Positions 13,101 to 25,500 of a DNA stretch of 64,000 nt are shown piece by piece. The number at the start of each line of letters is the position of its first letter. Position 1 is the first letter of the stretch. The stretch spans positions 20,860,196 through 20,924,195 of the forward strand of contig NC_054873.1 in assembly GCF_018320785.1 (NCBI RefSeq), written 5' to 3'. The notes under the pieces are model-generated. The model did no database searches. It was not told the DNA's origin and worked only from the letters and a program-made list of their open reading frames with translations. The stretch comes from Cheilinus undulatus (taxonomy: Eukaryota > Chordata > Actinopteri > Labriformes > Labridae). The translations under genes and the position numbers were made by a program.

Positions 13101-16100
13101 GTTTTAGAAGTAGATACATAAACAGTGGCCCGCTTTAGCTTTGTTAACATTAGCTAAAGCTAACATGGCTACACTAGCTAGTAGCTACATAGTTACTTTA
13201 CTACAAAAGCCAATGTAGCTAGGTTAGTTTTAGAAACTTGACCTTTAAAAACAGGAGCTTTAGCTAACATAACTACGTACCTTATATAGCTGATTCAGGG
13301 CTTAGCTTAAGCTATGTTAGCTATGTTTGCTATGTAGCTATATTTGCTGTGTAGCTCCATTTGCTACATAGCACTAGTATCTACATAACTCACACAGCCT
13401 ACAGAGCTCTGTAAGCTACACTGACTGTGCTGGGATTTTTTTATGGACCTTTGTCCCTGTAAGCAGACAGTTTACTCAACTTCAGATGGAAATTTGCTGG
13501 TGAGCTAAATCTGGTACAAATCATCTTTTCTCTTCTAGAGATTATTGTTATTTCTGAAAGCTAATGCAATACAGCAAACACTGATTTTAAGGATAACCAA
13601 ATTCAGGCACTTTTTGTTTAGTTATTTAGTTTAAAAGCTTTTAATAAAAGCATTCAAATGGATGCTTTACGGTTTGATCTTTCCAGTCCATGTTTAATAC
13701 TGTGCCCATTTGAACTTAATGGTGTGGTTTATCTTTTCCTGACAGGTACATGAAATACCTGTACTCGTTTGAATGTGAGAAGAAGGGGCTGAGTTCTCCA
13801 GGTGAGCTGCAGGCCGCCATTGACAGCAACCGTAGGGAAGGCAGACGTCCAAGCTACACCAGTAGTCTGTACCGCTACGCCCCCTCCCCAAGCTCTGCCC
13901 CACACCCCCTCCTCTCCTCACCCACCATGCACACTACCCCGACTGGGCACAACGGTCTGACAGCATCTGGTAGCCCAAACCTGAAGAGAAGCGCAGGTAT
14001 GACTGAGTGTGGTGAGCTAAATTTTATAAGAATGGTGTCATTGACCTTTTTTATTTTTTAACTCATCCTCCAGGACAAAACCTGCTTCAGGGATTTATTC
14101 ATTAAGATGTTTTTAATTATTATGATTAAAATAATATTTAATTATTTTTCCTTTAGAGGCAGCATCAAATATTCTAGGATCACCTTGATATTTAGAAGGC
14201 TTGTTTTAGGCTTAATTCTGTTCACATTAGGAACTTAATTTGAGTAGCAACTTCAGTGAAAAGTATATACAGTCATACTACATACACATAGCACAGCTGT
14301 CATACAGCTATCAACAATGATTAAACAAACAGTCCCAAACATCAAAGAAAAGATTTCAGAATTCACAAAGAACACTTTCAGTGGTTTGATTCTGTTTAAA
14401 GAGTGAGCAAAGTCACAAAGTCATCAACAGATGGCCTGCTGTACTCAAAAACGGCACAGTCAAAGTTGTCTTCCTTTCATTACATTTCGGCAAAGCATGG
14501 TGTGCGTACTGAAAAGACCACTGAAGAAGCAGGAATAGAGAAGAAGGGGAAGCAGAGAGAGGGACAAGAGAAACAACAAAACAAAAAATGAGAGACAAAT
14601 TTATGGCTGGCACTGCCATCAACGTATCTCCCATTTTCAAGGATATGGCTAGAACATCAATTATAATGGTAGCAATATGAGAAGAATTAGCAATAATAAC
14701 CATGACAGATAGAAAATAGAACAATGGAGAATTAACATTAGTAGCTAGGATTATAATGAAATAGAGAGAGAACTATTACTAATAATTATAGCAGTCAAAG
14801 AAGCTCTGCTCTTGGATTCAAATGAACTGTTCTTATAGTGATATAAGTAAGAGTGGTGTTAGTAGAACTGAAGCAGTTGAAGGAGGGCAGAATCACAACA
14901 GCAAGCCCTCAATGTTGGTGTTAATAGGAACAGAAGCAGTCTTGTAAGCTGATGATTGTAATACTAGCTTAGCAAAAATAATGTTTTTAAAGAGAAAAAT
15001 GCAAACAATGCATAATAATGAAATTAAAGTCATGCTAGCTGACCAGATCTTAAATTCACTTTAACATTTAACCACACCCACTAGTTCCTGGAAACAAAAA
15101 TCACAACAGGCCAGCAAACAGGCCACCAGTAGGACCATCACAAATTTATAATAAAAATGATGATGCTGGATGTCAGGCTGCTCAGTTGTAGTAGTTGGAG
15201 TCAGGTGGGTCCACGACAGCAGGACGTCTGTACCAAAGATCCAGAGGAATCTACGAGACATGGACACAGTAAAGCTCCCAGGAAGACAAAGTAGAAAACA
15301 TGACAAGTTAGTTATCAGGATCTAGTCCCAGAATGCAAATGAAGAACAAAAATCAATACTAAAAAGCTATAAACAGTGAGTTTTACTGTCAACTTTGTGT
15401 TTAAACACTAATCAACTGGTAAGTAATACCTCAGGAAAGTTTAAGAAATAAGAGCAAGTCACCATGCTTAGCTACAGAAAGTGTGACCCAGCCTGCAGTA
15501 ACTGCAGCCATCCTGCATTAAGAAGATACATGTGATGTCTAGTGTTGGTCATGATACAGTGTTTCACAGACAGCAGGGTATTTTTTTAGCTTTGACCTGC
15601 TACCATTCTATTCAAAGGGTTTTCCTGTGCCCATAATTTACTTTGTCTCTGTGCCATCCTTCTGATTTCATGTCTTCATTAATATTAGTTTCACTTTCAC
15701 TTCAACCACTCAGATGAGGTGTCTGCTCCTGTCTTACCCAACCGGCTTCCCATGGCTCTGGCACTGCAGCAGCAGCAGCAGCAGCAGCAGCAACTGGCTC
15801 AAGCCGCAGCTATAGAGCATCTGAAAGAGAGGAGGGTGCAAGGAGTGGGAGGAGGAGGCGCAGCTGGAGGAGGTGCAGCAGACACTCCAGAGAAGAAAAT
15901 GATGCAGCTGGCTGAGGAGCAGCAGCGCCTCATGCAACAGGCTCTCCAACAAAACCTGCTGGCTTTAGCCTCTCACTTCAACCCCATGAACCTCAAACTC
16001 AACAATGGACATGGTGAGCTGCCTCTTGAATTTTGGTTTTATACATTTGTATCATAACCGATGGACATCATTTCAGGAAATTAAATTTTCTTTTTTTTTC

Positions 16101-19035
16101 CTAACAGAAAACAAACAGGATTTGTCCCTTAGTATCTCTACTAATGGAGCAGCCAGTATCAGTGTTTCAGTGGAGGTCAATGGCACCATTTACTCAGGTG
16201 AGTAATAAGATTTAGATGGAAACAAGGTTCGTTGTAAATCCTACATTTATTGTTTATTTACCTTTCACTTTTTGTAACAGATACTAAAATCTAAATTTAT
16301 TCAGTTATGTTACAGCTGTAGTACAAGTATCAGAAATTACATACAGTGCAGTGAAAAAGGAATTTGCCCCCCTTTCTGTTTCCTGTTTGTTTGTTTTTTT
16401 TGTATATTTATCACACGTATGTTTTGGATCATCAAATCAATTTTAATATCTCACAAAGACAACCCAAGTAAATACAAAATGCCATTTCTAAATGATGATT
16501 TTATTTATAAAAAGGAAAAAAATCCAAACCTATCTGGTCCCATGTAAAAAGGCAGTTGCCCCCCTTGCTAAATCATATCTGTGATCAACCACAGTTTGGA
16601 AAGCTGAGTTCAGTTTCACTGGCCACACCCAGGCCTGTTTCCCACCAGATCCGTTGAATCAAAAATCACTTAAATAGAACCTGTCAGATAAAGTGAAGTA
16701 GGCTACAAGATCTCAAAAAGAATTGAGTCATGCCATGATCTAAAGAAATTCAAGAACAAATGGGAGACAAAGTGACTGAAATCTATCCCGTCAGAAGAGG
16801 TTACAAAGCCATTTCCAAGACTTTGGAAGTCCAGCAAACCACGTCCAGAAGGTCACTAAAGAACCCAGAACGACATCCAAAGAACTGCAGGTCTCAATGG
16901 CCTCAGTTAAGGTCAGAGTTCATGACTCAGCCATAAGAAAGACACAGGGAAAAAACAGCATCATGGGAGAGCTCCAATGCCAAAACCACTGCTGACAAAA
17001 AAGAACACAAAGACTCATCTCACATTTGCCAAGTAACATCCTGATGATCCCCAAGACTTTTGAAGAAATATTCTGTTGACTGACGAGACAAAAGTTGAAC
17101 TTCCTGGAAGGTGTGCGGCCCATTACATCTGGCATAAAAATAACACGGCATCTGATAAAAAGAACATCATGCCAACAGTCAAACATGGTGATGGCAGTGT
17201 GGTGGTCTGGGGCTGCTTTGCTGCTTCAGTAACTGTGCTGTCCCTCATGTCTGTGGGTTGAGCATTGAAGGGTCCCAAAAATTAAAAACATAAAGCCTTG
17301 TCAGCAGGAAACAGCAAACCTGATATGCTAGATTGACTCCATCTCCGTTGCATGAATATATTTGACTTTTATCTTGGAAAGCTCCCATAGAAAATGTTTG
17401 GGAAGGGCAGGACTGTTATCTTAAAAATCTTCAAAAGGTGATTGGAAGAACGTTCATAATGGGTCAATCAGAGCAGAGCTCAGAGATGAAGCGCTAAGCA
17501 ACATCATGCCCCCTCCCCTCCAGTTTTTCTGATTGGTTGGAAATCGTGCACACACATCGAGTCAACCACCACCATTAGAACGATGGGGAGAAAAAGTGTA
17601 GCTGCAGCTAATCACCCCACAAGCAGCCATTGTATCCAAGCTTTCACACAACAGGAAGATCCCCCTTAACTATCACAAACCCATGCAGAAGCAGGTCAGC
17701 AGAAGAGTGAAAAACATCTTTCCCAACATGAAAGCTTTTAGGGTTATCTTTATTCTTTAATTCATACAGAAACGTGATCCAGTTCTGGTAAAACAGAAGC
17801 AATGCCAAAGCTATATCTGAGGTATTTAGAGCAGTGGAGGTAGCCATTATGACAACTTTCAGTTCAAACAATTTTATTTGGTAATTTTATTTTAATCTAT
17901 TATTATGGAACATCATAGATTATGAAGATTTGTCATCACAGCCACTTGAAATGACAGACTGAACTGAAAAGATGGCTCTATCTCTCCAGTAGGCTTTTTA
18001 GAACATGGTACAGCACCATGGCACACAAGCTTGATAAAAAAAATCATATATATACAGTGCTTAACAAATTTATTAGACCACCTGTCATATTTGTCTCAGA
18101 GACCATCCAGCATCATGAAGTGCTTTAATGCGGACTCTTTCATTCTCCACGTTTTACCATTTTGAACAGGAATGAGGGATTTTAAACTGAATTCACCTTT
18201 TTATACCCAAATTTGAGCCAGCTCACTGGACTTCTCTGAGAAGTCAGAAATTAATCAGACATAACATTCAACCACTGTAACTATTTTTTTCTGTTCAGGA
18301 ATGCAAGTAAATAACTATAATTTGACATATTAAACAAGAAATAATAATGTGCTTTACTATTTTTTCAGTTTTTTTTGTAAATCAGTAAATTTGAAAATTC
18401 ATGGATAACAATAATAATGATATTTTAACATTAAAAATATCATTTGGGTGAAAGAACTTCTACATATTGGTGTATTAACCATTGCAGAAACATAAAACGT
18501 GATTTTGGTTTTACCAGTTTTTACCAGTGCTGTTAATTTAGGGTAGCTGTGACATAAACCTTACTTTGGGTGGTGGTCTAATAAATTTGTTAAGCACTGT
18601 ATATATAAGGAGCAATTGTGTTAATTGTGTCAGGAGTAGATGGACCCATTGTTTTCTTTAAAACTTTTCAAGGAAGGAAATCATCTTCAGTGTCTTTGCA
18701 ATATGAGGCCAAATGCGAATGTGTGCAGTGTAGTACTGTATTATTTCACTGTGCATACAAGCACTCATGCAATGAAATTGTCACTTTTAATGGCTCTTAA
18801 AATGAGGGCTTGTCCTCAGATATGCCAGGATACTCATATAGGTGCTTTATTATGTGTGCTCTTTTAATTTACAGATATTTCTGATCTTTTTTTTTTAGGA
18901 AAGCTGTTTGCCCAAAAGTCCCCTGCTACTGTGGCATCTCAGGCTGTAACAATGGCAGGAACGAGCGGCTTCAGTGCTCTCTCCTCGCACAGTCCCTCCC
19001 CTTCATCATCCACCTCTTCAAAGGGACCAAATTAG
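10129..19035 (+). CDS. arid3b: ARID domain-containing protein 3B (3' coding part)
   Basis: Sequence-specific AT-rich DNA-binding nuclear regulator of the ARID3/Bright family. Seven coding exons are read: 10129-10203, 10283-10355, 12437-12620, 13746-13996, 15714-16013, 16108-16197 and 18899-19035. They give 344 codons plus TAG with continuous phase; the N-terminus is outside the window. The extended ARID begins at LYELDNDPQRREF and runs through TPVNRIPIMAKQ, GGLVEVINKK, ITKGLNLPTSITSAAFTLRT and ELQAAIDSNRREGRRPSY. LYKLVTEK and CEKKGLSSP favour 3B over 3A/3C, as does neighbouring edc3/csk. Exon 5 encodes a nine-Gln run, a Gly/Ala-rich insert and the PEKK...EEQQRLMQQALQQN helix of the REKLES region. 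Exons 6-7 give SISVSVEVNGTIYSG and GKLFAQK, then a Ser-rich tail. The literal REKLES hexapeptide is degenerate. Confidence 0.93.
12156..12179. repeat. C-run / A-run low-complexity tract
   Basis: About fifteen C followed by nine A in an arid3b intron. A homopolymer junction of this kind is prone to length error in assembly. Confidence 0.85.
12810..13560 (-). repeat. AGCTA-array dispersed element, copy 1 (inverted)
   Basis: The core at 13,135-13,400 is a degenerate array of GTTAGCTATGTT / TAGCTACATAG words. On the minus strand the 3' flank reads CATAATTTAATCCTGCATTAGACC (13,072-13,095 on plus). It matches the same flank in copies 2 and 3, and a TCTGAGATATATC...TCTCAGATGAAT end (12,868-12,901) matches copy 3 near 35,992-36,018. 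GTCTGCTTACAG (minus, near 13,460) is shared with copy 2's 5' flank. Confidence 0.65.
15767..15793 (+). repeat. arid3b: (CAG)8CAA tract encoding poly-Gln in arid3b
   Basis: Eight perfect CAG codons plus one CAA encode nine Gln in the fifth recognised exon, just before the REKLES-like region. Pure CAG runs are prone to length change. Confidence 0.95.
16344..17229 (+). pseudogene. Tc1/mariner-like transposon remnant with decayed transposase
   Basis: It starts TA-CAGTGCAGTGAAAAAGGAAT, a typical Tc1-like terminus. The interior carries decayed transposase reading: around 17,076-17,230 the plus strand encodes DETKVELPGR, HYIWHK, MPTVKHGDGSVVVWGCF, matching the catalytic-region motifs (acidic D before ETK, and WGCF) of Tc1-like transposases. 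Upstream coding is broken by stops and shifts, and no 3' terminus is found, so the copy is truncated near 17,229. Confidence 0.75.
17363..17890 (+). repeat. Dispersed A/B-family element, copy 1 (partial)
   Basis: It shares with 25,505-26,080 and 57,525-58,245 the opening CTCCCATAGAAAA.GTTTGGGAAGGGCAGGACT. It also shares an interior with ATGCAGAAGCAGGTCAGCAGAAGAGT, AAAACATCTTT and GGTAGCCATT. The right end with TTTGCAAGGTT, present in other copies, is not seen here. It is non-coding, probably a non-autonomous DNA element. Confidence 0.5.
18055..18599. mobile_element. Tc1/mariner-type MITE with perfect terminal inverted repeats
   Basis: The first 28 bases (CAGTGCTTAACAAATTTATT and the next eight) are an exact reverse complement of the last 28, and both ends abut TA, the Tc1/mariner target duplication. 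The 545 bp interior has no transposase. The exactness of the ends suggests a relatively young insertion. Confidence 0.85.
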
Positions 19036-19844
19036 GGCTTTCTGCTTGTTTCAAGCTGGTTTAAGCAAAATGATGACACCATATACCTCTAATGTCAGAA
19101 AGTACTGTATAAATTCCAGGGAATATCGGCTGCAACACATTAAGCATTAATTCTTCCAGCCTTTTTCAATGACCGTAGCAGTAAAATGTGCTTGAACTGA
19201 CTCCTCAAAGCTTCCAAACACACTTTTTTGTAGACTCAGATCTCAGTTAACCTTAGTGCCTGTTAGAAGCTGGGATGTAGAGGCTTTCATGTCAAAGAGG
19301 CGTTGAAGAGTTTGTTTAGAAGTGTCTTTTCAGAGCAGAAACATGCTCAGTAAGAACAAATGCTGTCTCTTTTGGTGTCGAGTACATGTAGAGATAATTT
19401 TCAGTTCTGTAGCTGCCTTTCTCATTGCAGAACAGCGCTGTTGCCAAAGTGCAGCTGATGAAGACCAAAAAGCCTTAGCTCAGTGTCACAGCTCATGTCT
19501 GTAACTGTTTTGCTGAAGCCATGTTGTACCTCTGTTAACATTTGAGCGAAAGCTCGTTGTTTAATCTTTCAGCTCCATTTTCAGGGATCACAATAACAGA
19601 ATTTAAAGGAAATATGTTAGATGATTTAGCTTTTTTATTTTTTGCATTGTGTTGTATTTGACGCTTTTATTTAAGATTTTTCAGGGTTACAAAAACATGT
19701 CAGCTGTGAATCAAAGGCAAAAATGTGAAAGATGAAGTTTAAGTAGGATGCAAGCCACACAAATGTACCTCAATACTCGGTAAGTTTTTTTTTTCTGTAA
19801 TTTTTCTGCACTCAGGAATGACTCCTCACTGTTAAACTGTATGT

Positions 19845-19850
19845 AATAAA
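19845..19850 (+). terminator. arid3b: Internal AATAAA polyadenylation signal candidate
   Basis: AATAAA about 810 bases after the arid3b stop, followed by T/G-containing sequence. It is possibly an alternative proximal poly(A) site. Confidence 0.45.
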
Positions 19851-20100
19851 ATAATGCTGCGTTGTTTATGTAAACACAGAGAATGTACCATTAATGACCT
19901 CAAACTTTGGACGTTAAACACTGAAAAAGTGCTACCTCACTCTTCTAGAGAAATATGCAATACTGAATGCAGCGTGTGTTTGTTAAGCCTTCTGTTGAGA
20001 TATACTGTATGTGGACAATCAAATAGACATATCACTGCAATCATTTCTTTGTAAAAATGTCAGGTTCTTTGTCATATTTCTTGGACATGTGGCTATAAGA

Positions 20101-20106
20101 AATAAA
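20101..20106 (+). terminator. arid3b: arid3b polyadenylation signal
   Basis: AATAAA about 1.07 kb after the stop, followed by TCTTGTGTGCGGT, a GU-rich downstream element. It is the better candidate for the arid3b mRNA 3' end. Confidence 0.6.
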
Positions 20107-20639
20107 CAAATCTTGTGTGCGGTACAAAATCTATTTCTTTTTATTTATCAACCATCTGCATTTTTACATTGTCTATATCTTTGTTAAAATTCATAATATT
20201 AAACAAACTGTTTAGCTCTATTATAACGATTTTAAATATTCTTTTTTGCAGGTTAAATTTGTTTTTTTTTTAACACTTAAGTGGGCTTTCTGAGTTGCAT
20301 TTAGCTTAAACATGTCCCTAATATTAACGTGTTCATCTGTGGCTGAGTTTAGACTGTTTAATCATGTTCATTGACTTCATGTCAAAAAAAATATGGAAAA
20401 AAAAAACGCATTTCAATTTATATTAGTGCTCGCTAAAGTTTAAAAAACCTAAAAATTCCTTTTTTCCACAAAATTAGATTAATAAAATTTTTAAAAAACT
20501 TCAATGTAAGACTTCAGTTTTTTTAAGATAAGTTTTAAAACAGTCACAGAAGTTTTCAGCCAAATGACTTCAAATTTTAACAACAATATGCAACATAATT
20601 CCTGAAAAATCTCCACCAAATTATCAGATATTCTCTCCC

Positions 20640-21650
20640 ACAACAGAGTCTGGCTGCAGACCACAGTTCTCCCCTTCAGAGCATTATGGTGAAGACGCTG
20701 CGTCTGTCGGAAAAAGTAACAACTGATTAAACCCGCGGTTAGAGTAAAGGTTCAGCTACTAAAAGCCAAGACAAAAACCTGGCCTGCAAAACCTAATCAT
20801 AAAAAAAAGATAAAACTGAGTGTATGCAGTCTGCTTACAGGTATGAAACTGTCTTCTGTGAAAACTCTTACACAATTAACATAGCTAAGGCTAAACCTTA
20901 CATTAGTTATGGAAATACATCTTAAGCTAATGAAGCTATGTAAGCCTTAAAGGTAACATAGCCACGTAGCTCAATCTAAAGCTAATGAAGCCATGTAGCT
21001 AAATCTAAAGCAAACAAAGCTATGTTAGCTATGTAGGTAAGAAAGCTACATAGCTAAATCTCAAGCTAACGATCTTACGTAAGCTATGCCAATTACATAA
21101 CTATGTACCCAAATCTAAAGCTAACAAAACTATGTGAGCTATGGAGGTCACATAGCTACAAGCTAAATTTAAAGCTAACAAAGCTATGCTGTGTAGGTAA
21201 CATAGCTACATAGCTAAACCTAAAATTAATGAAGCTATGTAAGTTGTGTAGGTAGCGTGGCTATATAGCTAAATCTAAAGCTAACAGAGCTAAGTAAGCT
21301 ATGTAGGTTACATAGCTTTGTAGCTAAAGCTAAAGCTATAAAAGCTACATTAGCTATGTAAACTATCTAACATAGCAGCATAACTAATGTAGCTAAAGCA
21401 AACAAAGCTATATTAAATCCATCATGCCATGTTTGCTGTATTCTGCTGCTTTGTTAGCCTTAGCGAAAGCTATCATAGCTCCACTGGCTTACATCTAACT
21501 AGTAGTAGTGTTAACTATGTAGCTGGTGAAGTTATGTTAGCTTTGACGAAACAAACCAAAGTAAGCCACTGTTTGTATAATTACTTTATAACCAGGCCCA
21601 TACATAATTTAATCCTGAATTAGACGGATTAACTTGTTTCTATTGTATTT
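20640..21650 (+). repeat. AGCTA-array dispersed element, copy 2
   Basis: The core at about 20,880-21,420 repeats roughly every 55 bases: AAATCTAAAGCTAACAAAGC, TATGTAAGCTATGTAGGTAA, CATAGCTACATAGCT. Units are built of palindromes (AGCTATGTAGCT and similar). The 5' flank has CTGGCTGCAGACCACAG and CTGGCCTGCAAAACCTAATCAT, the latter shared with copy 4. The 3' flank has CATAATTTAATCCTGAATTAGAC, shared with copies 1 and 3. No coding potential. Confidence 0.75.
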
Positions 21651-22596
21651 ATAAAATACTGTCCAGTCTATATTGATTGCAATGTGTTTTTTATGAATCT
21701 TATGAGTGGCCATGTGGGGGTAGTAGTCCTCCTCTGTACATGCTAACACAAACTATTTCAAGCTCAGGGTTATATGTTTAGTAACATTCAAATCTTGTGT
21801 TCTGCTTACTGTATCTAAAAATCCAAATTGTGAACTAGATTTATGTTTATTTCACTTATTTTACCTTACTTGCACATCATATAGTAGTTTTTTAATCATG
21901 TATTTGACATCACACTACATTTATCAAGTAAAAATCTGCCTGTTTTAGGCATAAAAAAGAAAAAGCCAAACAAGTCTGCATCCAACTGCTGAGCAGATCT
22001 ATGGCAGAAGCTGTACTAATGGAGATAAGAGCTTCTGGGTCAGAGGGTGGATGCGGAGGAGGGGGCTGAAGGATTTACTGTCCGGTCAGTCCGTCTATAG
22101 TCACACTGCTGGATTGGCATCTGGATCACTGTAAAAGAAAGATGCTGCAGGCAGGATCTAAAGGGAATTATGAGTTGGATATCCCCGCCCACAGTCCCAC
22201 TCGTCAGGGGAGAATAATAGCGGTCATGTCACAGTGCAGATGATGGGATCACTGTCCTGGGACAAAGATCGGATAAACAGTCTGCAGATTGTCAAGAAGA
22301 CAGGATGTTTTTTTATTATTTGTTTGTTTGTTCAAAACAGCAATTTCTGCAGCTGCTGAAATAGATATTTGTGGGAAGAGGTGCATCTGCTTCAACCTGA
22401 AATCTAGAATTTAAAATGCATGTTTAATGTGTGCCTTTGTAAGCTCCCAACTATGGCTTTGATTGATCCTCTGAAGTGGAAGTACATTGGGAGATTTCTC
22501 CAAAACTAATTGAATTCTTCTCTCAGCATTCTGAGCTTCTTCTAGTGGATCTTTTGGACTCATTTTTTAACAAACCTGTGGCACTGGATCATCACC
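21651..22596. promoter_or_regulatory. 5' flank of the synaptotagmin-like gene
   Basis: Intergenic stretch between arid3b and the C2 gene. 22,010-22,300 is less AT-rich and includes GGGCTGAAGG and CCCCGCCCACA (GC-box-like), which would suit a promoter. No TATA box or CpG island is obvious. Transcription start is not determinable from sequence alone. Confidence 0.35.
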
Positions 22597-25500
22597 ATGC
22601 CTTACCATGATGAGGAGTACCCAGGTCAGCCTCTGTGGCAGTCTGTGCTGCTCTTCTGCTGTAAGGGCATGATTGAAGGCATCATGGTCATCCTCTTCTT
22701 CTGGCTGCTGGTGCAGGTCCTCTTCACCAAACAACTAGAAGGTACGATTTTAAAGGCAAAACAAAAAACATGAGCTCATACCATTAGCTAAAGAAAGAGC
22801 TCTTGAAGGCCATAGAAATGATAGTAATTGTTCCTCTTGTCCTTGCAGCAAAGAGAGCTGAGGTAAAGATGGGGAAAAGGCTCATTTTTGACCTGAGTAA
22901 TTTCCCATTCTTTGACATTCTTGTGGCTCTGACAGTATTTAAAACATTTTTTCTACGGAGATAATTACAGGAGAAAAATAGTACAGCAAATAAAAATCTT
23001 AAATGTACGCAATTGCATTTTAATATTGTTTTATGGCATAATATGATATATTTCTGATGCAAGGCTTCAGTGCTTTCAGCCATATTAAAAAAAGAATGTT
23101 ACATGTGTTTTTGATGCTTTTATGCAGGTAACTGATCTGTTTTTCTTTCTTCTATCCACAGTTCACCTTCAGGTCCTTCTTTTAGTTGGACTCATTGTTT
23201 TCTGTCTTTGTATAATCCTGGGATGTATCATGTGCTGGAGGAAAAGTCAGATTTGTTCTGTAAAAGACAAAGATCCCGTGACGTCAGCACCACTTCCTGC
23301 TGAACCTTTGACTTATCCTCAGAGTCTCCCTCCCTCCGCTGTGACGACAACATCCAGGCAGCAGTACGAGGGGCTAGATGGAAATCTGCTCGAGTACCCC
23401 TCCACTTTTGCCAGCCCTGCTTTCTCACAGGTTGAATTTCCTTCACTCATTCATACTACCTCTGAACATAAGGAGCAGCCAAAGTCTCCTTTCCTGCGGC
23501 GCCTCAGCACACCATCGCTGTCAGCCCCTCTTTACAAACCCATTGATCACAGCCATGCTTCACTGCCGACGTTTCCCAAACTGGGGCTTTTGGCCAAAAC
23601 TCGTAAGGCTCTACAGAGACGCTGCACAGTGACCGGTAGTTTATCTTATGATGAACACAGCAGGCTCTTCAACCCAGGAGCTGTGTCTCCTATGCCTGAA
23701 GGTCCGATCCCTCTGGCTCCACTGAACTATGGCTCTAATGCCAGCTGCCAGCAGCCATTATCACCAAAACCCTGCCTCCATTTCACTATGGCCTTCTATC
23801 CAGAGCAGCAAACTCTGACTGTCACTATCGTCAGCCTCACTGGGACCCCCCACAGACTGGAGGACCTGTCTGTGCTGGGCAGCCTGTCGCCTCTGTACCC
23901 CTGTCCAATACAGGCGTCTGTACAGAGCAGCACTGGCTCTGAGAGCCAGGGCCTGCTGCTGCTTTTAAAGGTGAGCTCAGAGAAGGAGCTCCAGAGGTGT
24001 ATGCTGAGAATAGCTGTGTACACACGGGAACCACCCGGTCCTGAGAGCCTGGGAGAGGTGGAGGCTGAGTGTGGAGGAAGAGACTGGAGAGCAGAGCAGA
24101 TTTTTCACTTCAGCAAAGAGTTGAATCCAAACAAGTGGAACATGAAAAAGGTAAGAGTTTGAACTCAGTGAAATCCAAATCAGATGTCTCGTAACACACT
24201 CTATACAGTGTCTATAAAAAGTGTTCACTCGCTTGAAAGTTTAACACGTTTACTGATTTTATAAATCAATCATAGTCACTATATTTTGGCTTTTTTTACC
24301 AAAAAGAATTGCAAAAAAAATCTTAGTTTTCAGTGAAAACAGATTTCTACAAAGTAATGTCATTTAAACAAAAAATCACCTAAGTGCTTTGAATTTGTCT
24401 CAGGTAGTAGTATAAAGACACGTGTCTGGATGGTCCAGTCACTGGGTTTTTTCAGTACCTTCAATAGATACTCCCACATCATCTCAGATCAGAGTTAACA
24501 GCTTGATCTTCTGTAGTTTTGAAATATAATTTTAGAACTGTCAGTATTAATCATGGTTAATTTGGGTCCATAATTGCTGCATTATTTCTTTCACTGTATG
24601 CTTTATTGTTCCTTATAGCACACCTTAGTTAGGCCACCTGCAGCCATAGTGATGTAAAATAAATGTCCACCACTATACCTTAATCTGCCTTTTTAGTTCA
24701 GACAGCTCAGTGGAAAAGTCATCTGCACAGTGTGTTATTAAACATTTGGCTTTTTTATTGTTCCCTTATTTCCTTTTCAATCTCTAAAATACTTTTCTTT
24801 GGTTTAATACATGTAATAATATTCAGTCTACCCAAAGTTACTTATTTACTTTCAAAATAAAAGCAGCTTTGTATCCAAACAGGAAGTTGATAACCTCAGT
24901 TCAAGAAGGCACAAAATCCACAATAAACCAAACAAGCAAAACAATCTAAATGCCAAATGTTGGAATCTCAAAATGCAACAAAAGGAGAGATTAATCACTG
25001 GTAAATTGCAATACAGATTTAATTAATTTTAATACTCTATTATTCTTTTGTTTTCAACAATGGCATGTGGCCAGTTGATTGATAGGTCCTCTTTTGCATA
25101 GCAAACATAAACTACATATTTCTTCAAAGTTCTTTACACAGACTTTAACAGATTCTGCCCCTGCTTCAATAACTCAGCTTTACAGTGTCTAAGATCCGTT
25201 AAAACAATACCTTTTGACTTTTGTCTCTTGTATTTTAATTTATTCTTGAAATTTCAACTTTATTCTCGTCTTTTTAACTTTTATCTAGGAGTGCCCAGCA
25301 TTACTATTTTCTTCACCTGTGTCCCTAATCCGCCCCCATAGTATGTAGTTTTTTTCTAAAACAGAAAAGAAAAAAATACCATCCCTGCTGCTTTTTAACA
25401 ATCAAGTCTATCACTCACTGTGAATTATTGCTGTGTAATGTTAGTAACCAACTACCAGTCACTTAACCTGGCACACCAGATAGACTGTCTCATATCCAGT

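Larger units (their letters stand above)
10204..18898 (+). other. arid3b: arid3b introns between coding exons
   Basis: Introns hold repeats rather than genes. About 10,895-11,660 resembles a retrotransposon-derived dispersed fragment (GCCAAGTACATTTCAAATACA near its start; AGAGAAACTGTTCTTGTGGA inside). 12,810-13,560 is an AGCTA element. 16,344-17,229 and 18,055-18,599 are Tc1/mariner-like relics, and 17,363-17,890 is an A/B-family element. 14,000-15,710 shows nothing recognisable. Confidence 0.6.

Noticed and set aside
20880..21420. Regular spaced palindromic repeats, considered as a CRISPR-like array
   Set aside because: Spacers are not unique, units are themselves degenerate repeats, and the context is a fish nuclear genome.
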